64,000 nucleotides of DNA from HyVt-477 sp965224605. GTDB taxonomy: Bacteria; Pseudomonadota; Gammaproteobacteria; Thiotrichales; Thiotrichaceae. Numbering within the stretch: position 1 is the stretch's first letter; the number at the start of each line of letters is the position of its first letter. The DNA is taken from assembly GCA_965224605.1 (NCBI GenBank), contig CBDCZP010000005.1, forward strand, positions 248,001 to 312,000. Reading direction: 5' to 3'. This document shows positions 43,409 to 51,596 of this stretch, piece by piece. A model generated the notes under the pieces. That model was given only the letters and a program-made list of their open reading frames with translations, did no database searches and had not been told where the DNA came from. Both the position numbers and the translations under genes were made by a program.

Positions 43409-45085
43409 TTAACGCAGGTATTGCATAAAGGCCTGATACTTAGGGGAAGTGGGTTGGCCAACATGCTCTAGCATACTAAAGAAATTACGCGAATCTGTTT
43501 CGCCAATACCATAAAAAGGCACCATCAGTTTGCCGCCATTATTACGCCATGCTTGCAGATAACGGATATACGCTGTTTTCATCCGTGGGTCACGATTAGC
43601 GCGTACAAACATATCTAAAAGTTTTTGGCTTTTCACCGTATGCGGCGGATCTACACGCAACAAATGTTGCCCGCCTTCATAGGCAATCAAGGGCAAGCCA
43701 TATTCTTTAGCCAACGCTACATTAGGTTTAATGCGTACTTGTACAGCTCTATCAATTGCACCACCGGGGAATTGATCTTTGACCAAACCACCCTGAAAAA
43801 TTTCTTTGAAGATACTATTCATGCCGCCATCGCCTTGATTCGCCCAGGCATTGATCATGTTTCTGTTTTCAATACGCGCCATGTAGTCACCAAAGTAAGG
43901 CCCAACGGCAAAGGCGTCTGCTTTACGACCACACTCACCTTTTTTCCATAGTGGGCAATCCAATAGCTCTCTGCCAAAACGCTGTGAAGAAGCATAGGTA
44001 GATAACACACATACGACTCGATGTTTCTGAGCACCAAAACTACGCTTCCATATATCGCACATTTCTGTACTGCGTTTTCCATACCAGTTAATCCCCATTA
44101 GCAATTTTCGGGTGCCGGGGTTCATTTTGGGGTAAGCGCTTGGCCACAGTAATCTGGCTTGTGCATAGGCATAATGGGTGGCTGTATATAATCCGTTCCA
44201 CACTTCATTGGATAACTCTATATAGACTCTTTTGTTGGGGGCTAATTTAGCTTTAACTAAATTAGCAAAATTATGAATATAAGCATCATTCGCTTTGTGT
44301 GGAATATTAAACCAAGGCACTGAATGCGTTTGATTAGCCAAATCAACCATCGTTTCAATGGGTACACCTGTGGTTGAAGTGTAATGTGCAGTGGTAGGCT
44401 TTGCACGTGTATTCCAGCTCACTTCTTGCTGATACACTGTTTGCATCCATGGCATAAAGCGTAATACTTGAAAGGGTGCAATCTTATTGATGTATTTTGG
44501 ATTGAAGGCTTTTGATCGATACGATGCTTCGTACTGTTTCGGAATAACCCGAATGTTACGGATATAGTTACGGGACGTTTTTGTGATATGCAGACGAAGA
44601 TTCCGCTTAGTTGAATTCAGACGAAACTCAATGCGCCCAGGGGATTCTTTATTGACGGTGACGTCGCCACGCACTGCCATATCACCCTGCCCTTCATAGA
44701 GAACAACATAATCACCTGTTGGGAAACTCTTTGGCAATGTCCACAAACTAGAAACTGAGGTATAAATCTCTGGTGCATTCCTGGCGGGTAAAGAACGAAC
44801 CCAACCATTGGCATCTAAATGAACCTTATCTTTTTCTTTGGTATTAAATGAGTTTTTACGAGTACAACCCGGGTCTAATGGGCGGTTGCGTTGCCAGTCA
44901 AATTCACAGGAAGTAACCCAACCAGTAGAAATTTTGAAAAGATCCATAAAAGGGAGAGAAGATCCCATTTTCTGAGGTGGGCTAACATTAATACCCAGTT
45001 TTTCTCCTGCCAGTACAGGGCTACTTAACGATGTTGCCAGTAAGGTTGATAGTAGTAATAAAAATCCATTTTTTTTCAAATTCAT
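43409..45085 (-). CDS. Secreted glycoside-hydrolase-like protein
   Basis: 558 aa with a signal peptide (MNLKKNGFLLLLSTLLATSL, cleavage near VLAGE). Residues about 100-185 look like a small beta-sandwich, carbohydrate-binding-like region; the rest reads as a TIM-barrel with a candidate acid/base E294 in YIELSNEVWNG and nucleophile E470 in LIAYEGGQHL, the pattern of clan GH-A enzymes. I recognise similar proteins only as putative cellulose-binding/hydrolase proteins; substrate not assignable. Monocistronic on the minus strand. Confidence 0.7.
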   Translation of the reverse strand: MNLKKNGFLLLLSTLLATSLSSPVLAGEKLGINVSPPQKMGSSLPFMDLFKISTGWVTSCEFDWQRNRPLDPGCTRKNSFNTKEKDKVHLDANGWVRSLPARNAPEIYTSVSSLWTLPKSFPTGDYVVLYEGQGDMAVRGDVTVNKESPGRIEFRLNSTKRNLRLHITKTSRNYIRNIRVIPKQYEASYRSKAFNPKYINKIAPFQVLRFMPWMQTVYQQEVSWNTRAKPTTAHYTSTTGVPIETMVDLANQTHSVPWFNIPHKANDAYIHNFANLVKAKLAPNKRVYIELSNEVWNGLYTATHYAYAQARLLWPSAYPKMNPGTRKLLMGINWYGKRSTEMCDIWKRSFGAQKHRVVCVLSTYASSQRFGRELLDCPLWKKGECGRKADAFAVGPYFGDYMARIENRNMINAWANQGDGGMNSIFKEIFQGGLVKDQFPGGAIDRAVQVRIKPNVALAKEYGLPLIAYEGGQHLLRVDPPHTVKSQKLLDMFVRANRDPRMKTAYIRYLQAWRNNGGKLMVPFYGIGETDSRNFFSMLEHVGQPTSPKYQAFMQYLR

Positions 45086-45175
45086 ACATAACTCACTAGT
45101 TGGTAGTTTATTAGCATCTGCTTGTTTTTTGTTTGCGGTGTTTGCGGTGTTTGCGATAGACGTACCCTATACTAA

Positions 45176-46135
45176 CTAGGGCGTTTCTGCCAACTCATCC
45201 GCTTCATCTTTCTCGGGAGGTATTAATGCTTCTTTGGTAATACCCATCATCAATAATGATGTACTTGCTACATAAATCGAAGAATACGTGCCGACTATCA
45301 CACCCACAATCATGGCTAACGCAAAAGCATGTACAGACTCACCACCCAACATAAAGAGTGCGATCAATACAATAAGAGTCGTCAAAGAAGTCACAATAGT
45401 TCGACTTAATGTCATGTTGACTGATGAATTAATCACTTGCTGTGAATCTTTTTTGCGTAATATCCTAAAATTCTCTCGAATACGATCAAATACAACAATC
45501 GTGTCATTTAATGAGTAACCTATTATAGCCAAAATTGCCGCAAGTACCGTTAAATCGAATTCAATGCGTGTAATTGAGAAGAAACCCAGAGTAATCACTA
45601 CATCGTGAACCAACGCAATAATCGCCCCCACTGAGAAACGAAACTCAAAACGTAGTGCCACATAAATGAGGATACCAACCAATGCGTACAACATGGCTAA
45701 GCCCCCTTGTTCACGCAGCTCTTCACCAATTTGCGGCCCTACAAATTCCACTCTATCCATGGTGATACCAGGGGTTTGTGCTTGTAAGGTTTTTAGCACG
45801 TCGTTACTCAATTGAGAATTAACGTCAACCGCACCTGACTTGATGTCCGTTTTGGTTTTCTGGGGAGCCATTCTTAATAAGATTTTTTCAACTGAACCAA
45901 AGTGCTGAACCGTTAAATCATCGTAACCTTGTTTTACCAGAATCTGTTTAACCTCTGTGGGCTCAACGGCACCCGGATAGGAAAGCTCCATCACCGTTCC
46001 ACCAGTAAAATCCACACCTAATTCCAAACCGCGAAAGATCAACGAAGCAATGGAAATAACAATCAATAAAATCGAGAACATGACCGCTATTCGACCAAGA
46101 CCCATGAAGTTTATATCTTTTCTTTTCTTATTCAT
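45176..46135 (-). CDS. secF: Protein translocase subunit SecF
   Basis: RND-like partner of SecD, using the proton gradient to help pull preproteins across the membrane. 319 aa: N-terminal FMGLGRIAVMFSILL segment, periplasmic domain with GVDFTGGTVMELSY, then five transmembrane helices including GYSLNDTIVVFDRIREN. It follows secD by 48 bp in the yajC-secD-secF order. Confidence 0.97.
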   Translation of the reverse strand: MNKKRKDINFMGLGRIAVMFSILLIVISIASLIFRGLELGVDFTGGTVMELSYPGAVEPTEVKQILVKQGYDDLTVQHFGSVEKILLRMAPQKTKTDIKSGAVDVNSQLSNDVLKTLQAQTPGITMDRVEFVGPQIGEELREQGGLAMLYALVGILIYVALRFEFRFSVGAIIALVHDVVITLGFFSITRIEFDLTVLAAILAIIGYSLNDTIVVFDRIRENFRILRKKDSQQVINSSVNMTLSRTIVTSLTTLIVLIALFMLGGESVHAFALAMIVGVIVGTYSSIYVASTSLLMMGITKEALIPPEKDEADELAETP

Positions 46136-46183
46136 AACTTATTCCTGTGATCCATTTTTATTCTTTTCCATTATATTGCCAAG

Positions 46184-48058
46184 CTATATTGCTAACTTAT
46201 TAATTTTACGTTTTCCGTAAATCAAATTAATAATGGCTCGTGTCCCCATAATCGCGGTAAACATGGAAGATAAAATTCCGATCGCCAAGGTGATTGCAAA
46301 GCCTTTAATCGGGCCAGTACCAAACGCATAAAGCACCGTTGCTGCAATTAACGTCGTAATATTCGCATCAGCGATGGTAGACAACGCCTTTTCATAACCC
46401 GCATTAATAGCAGTCTGCGGCGTCAACCCATTGCGCAACTCTTCCTTGATCCGTTCATAAATCAGCACATTGGCATCAACTGCCATACCAACCGTTAGAA
46501 CAATACCGGCAATACCTGGCAAGGTTAAGGTGGCTTGCATCAGCGACAATACCGCTACAATCAAAACAAGATTTAATGCCAGCGCCATATTAGCAACCAA
46601 ACCAAACACCTTGTAATAAACCGCCATAAAGATCAGCACCAAGACAAAGCCCAACACCACTGACTTAAAGCCTGCATCTATATTGGCCTGTCCCAGACTA
46701 GGGCCTACTGTACGTTCTTCTACTATATAAACAGGTGCTGCTAATGCACCCGCTCGTAATAACAACGCCAAGTTATGAGCTTCTTGGGATGAATCCAGAC
46801 CGGTAGTTTGGAAGCTGGGGCCAAACGGCTCCAGAATGTTCGCTACATTGATGACTTTCTTACGAGTCACTTTTTTCTTTTTAACGACTCCGTTTTCGGT
46901 AACACTTCTGATTTTTGTTTCAATAAACACCACACCCATGGGTTGACCCACATTTTGCGAGGTGAATTCAAACATCCGTTTTGCGCCCTTACCATCCAGA
47001 CGTAATGAAACGGAAGGACTGTTCGAGTTATTATCAAATCCCGCGGCAGCGCTAGTAATCTGATCACCCGCAATAATAATCTTGCGGTGCAATAGAACAG
47101 GGTTTCCCCCGGTATCTTTGTATAACACCATGCCGCGAGGTATACGACCCGTATTTTGAGCTTCAAGAGCAGAATGTTCGGTATCAACTTTGTGGTATTC
47201 AAGTGTTGCTGTTGCACCAAGAATCTCTTTGGCGCGAGCCGTATCCTGTATACCCGGTAATTGAACGATGATTCGTTCCAGACCTTGTTGTTGAATAATC
47301 GGCTCAGAGACACCTAGCTCGTTAACTCGATTACGCAAGGTAGTAATATTCTGTTTTAACGCAAAACGCTTTTTCTCACGAATAGTACTTTCTTTCATTT
47401 TGGCAACTAGGGTTATACCCTTGCTGCCTTCTTCTACGCTAAAATCCAGTTCGCCTAAGACCGTTTTTGCTATTTCCTCACGCCCTTTTTGTAAAGAGGC
47501 TTCATCTTTAAAGACAACTTTAATGTTGCCGTCTTTTGTTACCACCCCTAAATAACGAACTTTCTTTTTAATCAACGTATCTCGAAAACTATCTTTATAG
47601 TTGTCCGTTGCCTTTTTAAGTGCGGCTTCCATATCCACTTCCATCAAAAAGTGTACGCCGCCACGCAGATCAAGCCCCATGTACATAGGCTGTGCGCCCA
47701 TTGATCTCAACCAGTCCGGGGTAGTTGGTGCAAGATTCAACGCCGTGGTGAAGTGCTCTTCACTGAGCGCTTCACGAAGCCGTTTTGCGGCTTTTAATTG
47801 TGAACCGGAATCCGGGAAACGTGCTAGTATTTTATCACTTTCAATCACGATGCTTTTACTGGGAATACTCTTTGAAGCGCCCTGTGAAGATAATGCTGCT
47901 CTGGTTTTAGCCAGCACATCCTCAGTAATAACATTCTTACCTACCGCGGTGATTTGAACCGCATGATCAGAAGGAAATAAAATCGGGGAAGCATAAATAA
48001 GACCGAAAAGCGCTACAACGCCAATCAATACATACTTCCAGAGAGGATATCGATTCAT
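46184..48058 (-). CDS. secD: Protein translocase subunit SecD
   Basis: 624 aa, six transmembrane helices with a large periplasmic region. Motifs YMGLDLRGGVHFLMEVDM, NRVNELGVSEPIIQQQG and IVLTVGMAVDANVLIYERIKEE are characteristic. Residues near 405-415 contain a Lys/Arg/Val-rich stretch (VVKKKKVTRKK), a species-specific loop. Separated from yajC by 259 bp holding a repeat, so a separate promoter is possible. Confidence 0.97.
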   Translation of the reverse strand: MNRYPLWKYVLIGVVALFGLIYASPILFPSDHAVQITAVGKNVITEDVLAKTRAALSSQGASKSIPSKSIVIESDKILARFPDSGSQLKAAKRLREALSEEHFTTALNLAPTTPDWLRSMGAQPMYMGLDLRGGVHFLMEVDMEAALKKATDNYKDSFRDTLIKKKVRYLGVVTKDGNIKVVFKDEASLQKGREEIAKTVLGELDFSVEEGSKGITLVAKMKESTIREKKRFALKQNITTLRNRVNELGVSEPIIQQQGLERIIVQLPGIQDTARAKEILGATATLEYHKVDTEHSALEAQNTGRIPRGMVLYKDTGGNPVLLHRKIIIAGDQITSAAAGFDNNSNSPSVSLRLDGKGAKRMFEFTSQNVGQPMGVVFIETKIRSVTENGVVKKKKVTRKKVINVANILEPFGPSFQTTGLDSSQEAHNLALLLRAGALAAPVYIVEERTVGPSLGQANIDAGFKSVVLGFVLVLIFMAVYYKVFGLVANMALALNLVLIVAVLSLMQATLTLPGIAGIVLTVGMAVDANVLIYERIKEELRNGLTPQTAINAGYEKALSTIADANITTLIAATVLYAFGTGPIKGFAITLAIGILSSMFTAIMGTRAIINLIYGKRKINKLAI

Positions 48059-48283
48059 ATTTTTTCACCAACATTTTTCTTATTAATTTAGTGTGTGCTT
48101 TTTAACAACGAACATCGTAGCCAACCGAAACTTTTGTTGCTAAATAAGATTACATCACAGTATTTTTCAATTTAACTGAGGAATTTAAGTTTAAACGTAG
48201 CCTTGTATTGACGACTGCACGGTACAGGAGTCGCCAATACAGGAGCACTGCCGAGGTATAAACGTGGGACTTAATCGTTGATT

Positions 48284-48314
48284 CCCCGTGTTTCTCTATC
48301 GCTCAACACAGGCT
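48284..48314. repeat. CCCGTGTTT...CAACACAGG-family repeat
   Basis: CCCCGTGTTTCTCTATCGCT followed by CAACACAGGCTA, touching the yajC stop codon. It separates yajC from secD. Confidence 0.7.
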
Positions 48315-48317
48315 AAC

Positions 48318-48644
48318 TTACAAGCTTTTCATCGTTCCTTTAGGCATCACATTAGCAATAGCGTGTTTCTGAATTTTCAAGGTATTGCCTTCTGAAACTT
48401 TCATTTCAATAAAATTCTCACCAATATTAGTCACTTTTCCTAATATCCCACCACTTGTAACGACCTCATCACCTTTAGACATCCCACCTAATAAGGCTGT
48501 ATGTTCTTTCGCGCGCTTTTGCTGTGGACGGATGATCATAAAGTACATAATGGCAAAAAATATCGCCACCATAATCACTAACTGTATCGGATCACCACCT
48601 TGTGAACCACCTTCAGCATAAGCATTTGATATAAATAATCCCAC
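48318..48644 (-). CDS. yajC: Sec translocon accessory protein YajC
   Basis: 108 aa from GTG at 48644, chosen because GGAG precedes it and MGLFISNAYA then aligns with the E. coli N-terminus MSFFISDAVA; a TTG eight codons upstream is less likely. One transmembrane helix (about 23-43) followed by IRPQQKRAKEH, the family hallmark, and a KVSEGNTLKIQKHAIA segment. First gene of the sec block. Confidence 0.95.
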   Translation of the reverse strand: MGLFISNAYAEGGSQGGDPIQLVIMVAIFFAIMYFMIIRPQQKRAKEHTALLGGMSKGDEVVTSGGILGKVTNIGENFIEMKVSEGNTLKIQKHAIANVMPKGTMKSL

Positions 48645-48735
48645 GTCTTTTTCTCCATTTAACGTCAATTAAAGAGGTAGCCCAGAAACGTCTCAACACT
48701 ACCTTCAAACAATTCTTTCTTCTACAAACGGCGCA

Positions 48736-49761
48736 TTATGCCACTGTCCAGGGAAAACTGATAATTTCTTGCAGATTCTTTTTATCCAGTTTGCACATCA
48801 ATAAACGATCCAGTCCAATAGCTACACCCGAACACATCGGAAAACCTTTGCGCATGGCCGCTATAAAGTACTCATCAACAGGAATGTCTACCATTCCTGT
48901 TGCTTGTCGCTTGTTCGAATCAGCGACTAAAACATCTGCATTCATATCCGCATCTGTTTGTTCCTGATAACCATTACCTAGCTCTACTGCACCCTCTTTT
49001 AAGCCCAGATAGACTTCAAAGCGTTGTGCGACTGGCACTTTATCGCGGCTGCGACTATTGTCAAAGCTATCATCCGAATAATTATCCGAACTAGTATCAA
49101 AGCCAGCATCAGAACTATCCCCCAAACCAAGCGCAGCCAATGCTTTTTGCTCTACGGGATAATCATACACAAAGGTTAAACGACCTTCGCTGAATGTTGG
49201 CTCTATGCAATGCGTCATTAATAGATCCAGCATGGCTGAGCGGTCTAACTCATTTTCTCCACATTCCACATCCAGTTGATGTTGAGCCATACAGTTTTGT
49301 AGCTCTGAGCCCTTTGCTATATGCGGATCAAGACCTAAAACTTCAAGGAAAATCTGCCGATAAGTGACAAAATACGACGCCTGTTGTACGGAATAAAGAA
49401 CATGCAACAGCAAGGCTTCCACCTCTTGCATGAGTTGATGATAGGTAAACCCTAACCGATACCATTCCAGCAAGGTAAATTCAGGATTGTGCCGATATCC
49501 GGATTCTCCGGCACGCCATACTTTACAAATCTGGTAAATATCACCCGACCCCGCTGCCAGCAATCGCTTCATTGGGTACTCCGGCGAGGTATGCAAATAG
49601 CGCATACCCTCGTGAGTTTGAACCTGAAAACTCTCAATAAAGGGATCCGTATTGCCCGCTTGAGAAAGCGCCGGTGTCTCTACTTCCAGCACATCACGCT
49701 GATAAAAAAAAGCTCGGATGTCATGTAACATTCGAGCTCTTTGGGTGATCAGTTGGCGCAT
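48736..49761 (-). CDS. epmA: Elongation factor P--(R)-beta-lysine ligase
   Basis: Class II lysyl-tRNA synthetase-like enzyme (GenX/PoxA) that attaches beta-lysine to EF-P. 341 aa, lacking the anticodon-binding domain. Motif 2 region WRAGESGYRHNPEFTLLEWY and motif 3 GVAIGLDRLLM are present. A Ser/Asp/Asn insertion at residues 216-239 is built of four-residue units; E. coli EpmA lacks it. It follows efp on the same strand after a 30-bp gap, its own substrate gene. Confidence 0.95.
   Translation of the reverse strand: MRQLITQRARMLHDIRAFFYQRDVLEVETPALSQAGNTDPFIESFQVQTHEGMRYLHTSPEYPMKRLLAAGSGDIYQICKVWRAGESGYRHNPEFTLLEWYRLGFTYHQLMQEVEALLLHVLYSVQQASYFVTYRQIFLEVLGLDPHIAKGSELQNCMAQHQLDVECGENELDRSAMLDLLMTHCIEPTFSEGRLTFVYDYPVEQKALAALGLGDSSDAGFDTSSDNYSDDSFDNSRSRDKVPVAQRFEVYLGLKEGAVELGNGYQEQTDADMNADVLVADSNKRQATGMVDIPVDEYFIAAMRKGFPMCSGVAIGLDRLLMCKLDKKNLQEIISFPWTVA
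49045..49116 (-). repeat. 12-bp-period repeat within epmA
   Basis: Six 12-base units on the minus strand (AGTTCTGATGCT, GGCTTTGATACT, AGTTCGGATAAT and so on), encoding SSDA, GFDT, SSDN, YSDD, SFDN. More diverged than the murF repeat. Confidence 0.75.
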
Positions 49762-49791
49762 ATTAATAACATTTAGCGGGTATAGCTAAGG

Positions 49792-50361
49792 CTAGACTTT
49801 AGCTCTGGAGACGTATTCGCCTGTTCGCGTATCAATCTTTAACACTTCACCTTCTTCAATAAACAACGGCACCTTGATGACAGCGCCGGTCTCTGTTGTA
49901 GCGGGTTTCGTACCACCTTGAGCAGTATCACCCTTCAATCCGGGGTCTGTCTGGGTGATGGTCAACTCCACAAAGTTTGCTGGTGTTACCAAAATCGGCA
50001 CTTCATTCCACAAGGTCACCATGCAGGTATCACCATCTTTCAACCAATACTTATTATCACTCACGGCAGCAGCATCCGCACCTACTTGCTCATAGGTTTC
50101 AGCATCCATAAAGTGCCAGAATTCGCCATCATTATATAAATACTGTAAATCCTTTTCCACCACATCAGCCGCTTCAACACTCTCGCCGGACTTCCAGGTT
50201 TTATCAATGACTTTGCCTGTTTTAAGATTGCGAATTTTAACGCGGCTAAAAGCCTGACCTTTACCGGGTTTCACAAACTCATTCTCAACGATATTATATG
50301 GATCACCATTTAAAATAATTTTAAGTCCGCTCTTAAATTCATTCGTGTTATAAGTTGCCAT
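49792..50361 (-). CDS. efp: Elongation factor P
   Basis: Rescues ribosomes stalled at polyproline. 189 aa, three beta-barrel domains. The lysylated loop is KPGKGQAF with K34, the residue modified by EpmA/EpmB. The C-terminal IDTRTGEYVSRAKV is typical. AGGAAAGGAA Shine-Dalgarno. Divergent from epmB by 27 bp, so the three genes of EF-P modification sit together; EpmC is not seen here. Confidence 0.97.
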   Translation of the reverse strand: MATYNTNEFKSGLKIILNGDPYNIVENEFVKPGKGQAFSRVKIRNLKTGKVIDKTWKSGESVEAADVVEKDLQYLYNDGEFWHFMDAETYEQVGADAAAVSDNKYWLKDGDTCMVTLWNEVPILVTPANFVELTITQTDPGLKGDTAQGGTKPATTETGAVIKVPLFIEEGEVLKIDTRTGEYVSRAKV

Positions 50362-50384
50362 TTCCTTTCCTAGTTCGTCCTAAA

Positions 50385-50400
50385 TATAATGTCCCCTATG
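50385..50400 (+). promoter_or_regulatory. Candidate -10 box close to the epmB start
   Basis: TATAAT at 50385-50390 overlaps the first ATG (50389) and lies seven bases before the second in-frame ATG (50398). No Shine-Dalgarno is visible and no good -35. If used, translation would begin at 50398 on a leaderless mRNA. Confidence 0.35.
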
Positions 50401-51477
50401 ATAACCGGAAACGTGCCTAAAAATCAGTCCCTAATAGAAGAAATCCCAGAATCTTCAACGCAGCATCAATTAATAGAAGATCGCTCAATAGATGATAATC
50501 AAATTAGCTGGCAAAAACTGTTAGCCAATGCTATTCGTGATCCAGCTGAACTCCTTAGCCTGCTTAAGCTTGATCCTCGTCAACTCAACAAAAAGCACTT
50601 CAATCCACAACACTTTCCTTTACGAGTACCCCATAGCTTCGTGAAAAAAATGCGCATAGGCGACTGGAATGATCCGCTGCTAAAACAAATTTTACCGCTA
50701 GAGGCTGAGGCTAATTTAACGGATGGTTTTCAACTAGATCCGGTTAGTGATCTAAAGGCTATTAGCCAAAAAGGAATCCTGCAAAAATACTCGGGGCGCG
50801 CCTTAATAATGACAACAGGTGCCTGTGCTATCCATTGTCGTTATTGCTTTCGCCAACATTTTCCTTATAGCGCACAACAAGCCAGCAAAAACGAATGGCG
50901 CGATATTATTAAAGCACTGGCAGCAGATGACAGCATCCATGAAGTGATATTAAGTGGTGGCGATCCATTAACACTCTCTGATCGGCGTTTGCAATCGCTC
51001 TGCAAACAAATTGCGGATATCCCCCACATCACCACATTACGATTTCATACCCGTCTGCCGCTCGTATTACCCGAACGAATTGATGCCCATTTCATGCAAT
51101 GGTTCTCTTCACTGACCCTTCAAAAGGTCATGGTTATCCATGCCAATCATGCCAATGAGTTTTGTGAAAACACACGAACTGCACTCATGCAACTACATCA
51201 ATCAGGTACTTTGCTGTTAAACCAAAGCGTACTATTAAAAGGTATTAATGATACCGCCGAAGATTTGATCGCTTTAAGTAACACGCTGTTAGCTCATCAA
51301 GTACTTCCCTACTATTTACATTTACTGGATCGTGTACAAGGAGCTGCTCACTTTGAAGTCGATGCAACTCAGGCACTACTTCTCATGCAGAAACTAAGAA
51401 ATGCATTACCCGGCTATCTAGTACCAAAGCTGGTGAGAGAAACTTCGGGTGAACGGTCTAAAACACCCATCAACTGA
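50389..51477 (+). CDS. epmB: EF-P (R)-beta-lysine synthesis: lysine 2,3-aminomutase
   Basis: Radical-SAM, PLP-dependent enzyme converting (S)-alpha-lysine to (R)-beta-lysine for EpmA. 362 aa. CxxxCxxC cluster GACAIHCRYCF (C146, C150, C153), EVILSGGDPLTLSD, and a C-terminal VPKLVRETSGERSKTP region as in E. coli EpmB. Divergent from efp. ATG at 50398 (three codons in) is an alternative start, see the overlapping -10 box. Confidence 0.95.
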   Translation: MSPMITGNVPKNQSLIEEIPESSTQHQLIEDRSIDDNQISWQKLLANAIRDPAELLSLLKLDPRQLNKKHFNPQHFPLRVPHSFVKKMRIGDWNDPLLKQILPLEAEANLTDGFQLDPVSDLKAISQKGILQKYSGRALIMTTGACAIHCRYCFRQHFPYSAQQASKNEWRDIIKALAADDSIHEVILSGGDPLTLSDRRLQSLCKQIADIPHITTLRFHTRLPLVLPERIDAHFMQWFSSLTLQKVMVIHANHANEFCENTRTALMQLHQSGTLLLNQSVLLKGINDTAEDLIALSNTLLAHQVLPYYLHLLDRVQGAAHFEVDATQALLLMQKLRNALPGYLVPKLVRETSGERSKTPIN

Positions 51478-51596
51478 CAAGCGGGATATGCTATTATTGG
51501 TATAAAGGGATTTCTAAGGAACAGCAGAAATTCTCGAATACGCAGTAACTTGTTTAAAATAATAAAAATAATAAATTAACAGCCCACTTCTAATCG

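Noticed and set aside
45127..45155. GTTTGCGGT tandem run before secF
   Set aside because: Only about three short units in a spacer; recorded as trivial and without evident role.
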